From Rubrobacter sp. (GTDB lineage Bacteria > Actinomycetota > Rubrobacteria > Rubrobacterales > Rubrobacteraceae): a DNA stretch of 7,053 bases. This document shows positions 6,261 to 7,053 of this stretch, piece by piece. The stretch lies in the NCBI GenBank assembly GCA_016781635.1, contig JADDPY010000327.1, forward strand, positions 1 through 7,053, in the 5' to 3' direction. Under the pieces are notes generated by a model. The model had not been told where the DNA came from. It ran no database searches and worked only from the letters and a program-made list of their open reading frames with translations. The number at the start of each line of letters is the position of its first letter. Positions within the stretch are counted from its first letter, which is position 1. A program made the translations under genes and the position numbers.

Positions 6261-7053
6261 TTATGCCCCGGTCCTGTGCTCACCCGCCGGAGACTCTTCG
6301 ATCCCTCCGCGGGCGCCGCTCCGTCGGTCCACGAAGCCGAGCTTGTAGAAGCTGTAGTAGAGGATTCCGGCCGTAAGCATCCCGGCCAGCCACGAGAGGT
6401 CGAGGCCGTTGAGCGCTCGGGCTATCGGCCCCTGGAGCGGGGCGACGAGCCCGTACAGAAACATCCACGTCATGACGAGACCGACGAGGAGGGAGACCAT
6501 CGCGGCCCAGTTGACGTCTCCGACGCGCGACTCCTTCGGTGACTGGTAGAGCGCTTCGATGTCTATGTTCTCGCGTCGGATCACATAGAAATGCACGAGC
6601 ATAATCGCCGCCCACGGGCTGACCCAGGCAACCACGCTCGCGAGCCAGAAGTCGAGCTGCTCGGCGATCTCACCCGCGAACACCAGATACAGCGTGAATG
6701 CGGTGGCGAGGACGCCGACGACGATGGAGAGAACGTGCCGGGGCACCCTGATGTCGACGGCGAGCGCCGTGACGGAGGTCGAGTAGACGTTCAGGATGTT
6801 AGTGGCGATCGGGCCGTGGACCACGAGCAGCAGGACCGGCACCGCGAGAGCCCCGAACGTCTGGACGATGATGACGGCAGGATCGGCGCCCGTCCCCGTC
6901 GTGGCGATGGACGCCCCGAGAACCCCGAGCCACAAAACCGGGACGAACTGCCCCATCGCGCCCGCAAAGAAGAGCTTCTTGCGGGGCACCGTCCGCGGCA
7001 CGAAGCGCGAGTAGTCCGAGGCGTAGGCAAGCCAGGTGATCCCCCACCCGATG
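6261..7053 (-). CDS. NCS1-family nucleobase/hydantoin permease, C-terminal part (cut by right edge)
   Basis: An inner-membrane transporter of the NCS1 (cytosine/purine, uracil, allantoin, hydantoin) family, visible as its last 263 residues. The frame is open to the right edge; translation there reads GITWLAYASDYSRFVP, the conserved mid-protein helix and loop of the family, so the GTG at 7001 is internal and not the start. Hydrophobic helices follow: GQFVPVLWLGVLGASI, IIVQTFGALAVPVLLLV, the NILNVYSTSVTA segment (near the usual NxYS-type motif), then VLSIVVGVLATAF, FWLASVVAWVSPWAAIML, and two terminal helices after NWAAM. The soluble loop VIRRENIDIEALYQ before the last pair is typical. It ends in TAA at 6263-6261. 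It precedes the pyrimidine-degradation genes on the same strand, so uracil, thymine, dihydropyrimidine or hydantoin is a likely substrate; which one cannot be told. It looks intact as far as seen, unlike the copy at 1296-1981. Confidence 0.93.
   Translation of the reverse strand, partial: IGWGITWLAYASDYSRFVPRTVPRKKLFFAGAMGQFVPVLWLGVLGASIATTGTGADPAVIIVQTFGALAVPVLLLVVHGPIATNILNVYSTSVTALAVDIRVPRHVLSIVVGVLATAFTLYLVFAGEIAEQLDFWLASVVAWVSPWAAIMLVHFYVIRRENIDIEALYQSPKESRVGDVNWAAMVSLLVGLVMTWMFLYGLVAPLQGPIARALNGLDLSWLAGMLTAGILYYSFYKLGFVDRRSGARGGIEESPAGEHRTGA

Noticed and set aside
6011..6376. Plus-strand open frame across the intergenic gap and permease end
   Set aside because: About a third overlies the permease C-terminus antisense. 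It has no recognisable domain, and its composition resembles translated non-coding GC-rich DNA.
6999..7001. GTG at 7001 as the start of the right-hand permease
   Set aside because: The frame continues open to the window edge and encodes the conserved YASDYSR helix/loop upstream of it, so the gene is simply truncated by the window.

Overview
This window is high-GC DNA with long gap-free genes, a luciferase-like (LLM) protein of a putatively F420-dependent group, and ATA isoleucine codons used inside otherwise GC-rich genes (for example in the GFIDAH motif of the dihydropyrimidinase). Together these suggest an actinomycete, most plausibly Rubrobacter or a relative. That genus guess is inference from style and gene content. 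No RNA gene, CRISPR array or insertion sequence is visible.

Layout. Bases 2-244 (+ strand) hold the C-terminal 80 residues of an unrecognised protein cut by the left edge. Everything else of substance is on the minus strand, so transcription runs from high to low coordinates. In that order there are: the C-terminal half of an NCS1-family nucleobase/hydantoin permease (7053-6261, cut by the right edge); a gap of about 300 bp with a probable leader; dihydropyrimidinase (5958-4555); a class III aminotransferase (4558-3251); an M20-type carbamoyl-amino-acid amidohydrolase (3254-2007); a damaged second NCS1 permease gene (1981-1296); and an LLM-class oxidoreductase (1264-248). The first three enzymes overlap by ATGA junctions. 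The next two gaps are 25 and 31 bp, so 5958-248 looks like one operon. It ends 3 bp from the stop of the convergent plus-strand gene.

How the genes fit together. Dihydropyrimidinase, an N-carbamoyl-beta-amino-acid amidohydrolase and a beta-alanine-type aminotransferase are steps 2, 3 and 4 of reductive pyrimidine breakdown: dihydrouracil to N-carbamoyl-beta-alanine to beta-alanine to malonate semialdehyde. NCS1 permeases supply the base. No PreT/PreA dihydropyrimidine dehydrogenase is visible. The LLM gene is the only redox enzyme in the set, so it is a candidate for the missing reductive step or a related ring reaction (inference).

The most unusual feature is the second permease gene. It keeps the family's first two membrane segments fused in frame to its last two, with about 800 bp of the middle missing. 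It also carries an apparent 2-bp GC expansion near its start. The resulting early stop overlaps a downstream ATG as TGATG, so a 202-residue mini-protein could still be made by restart.
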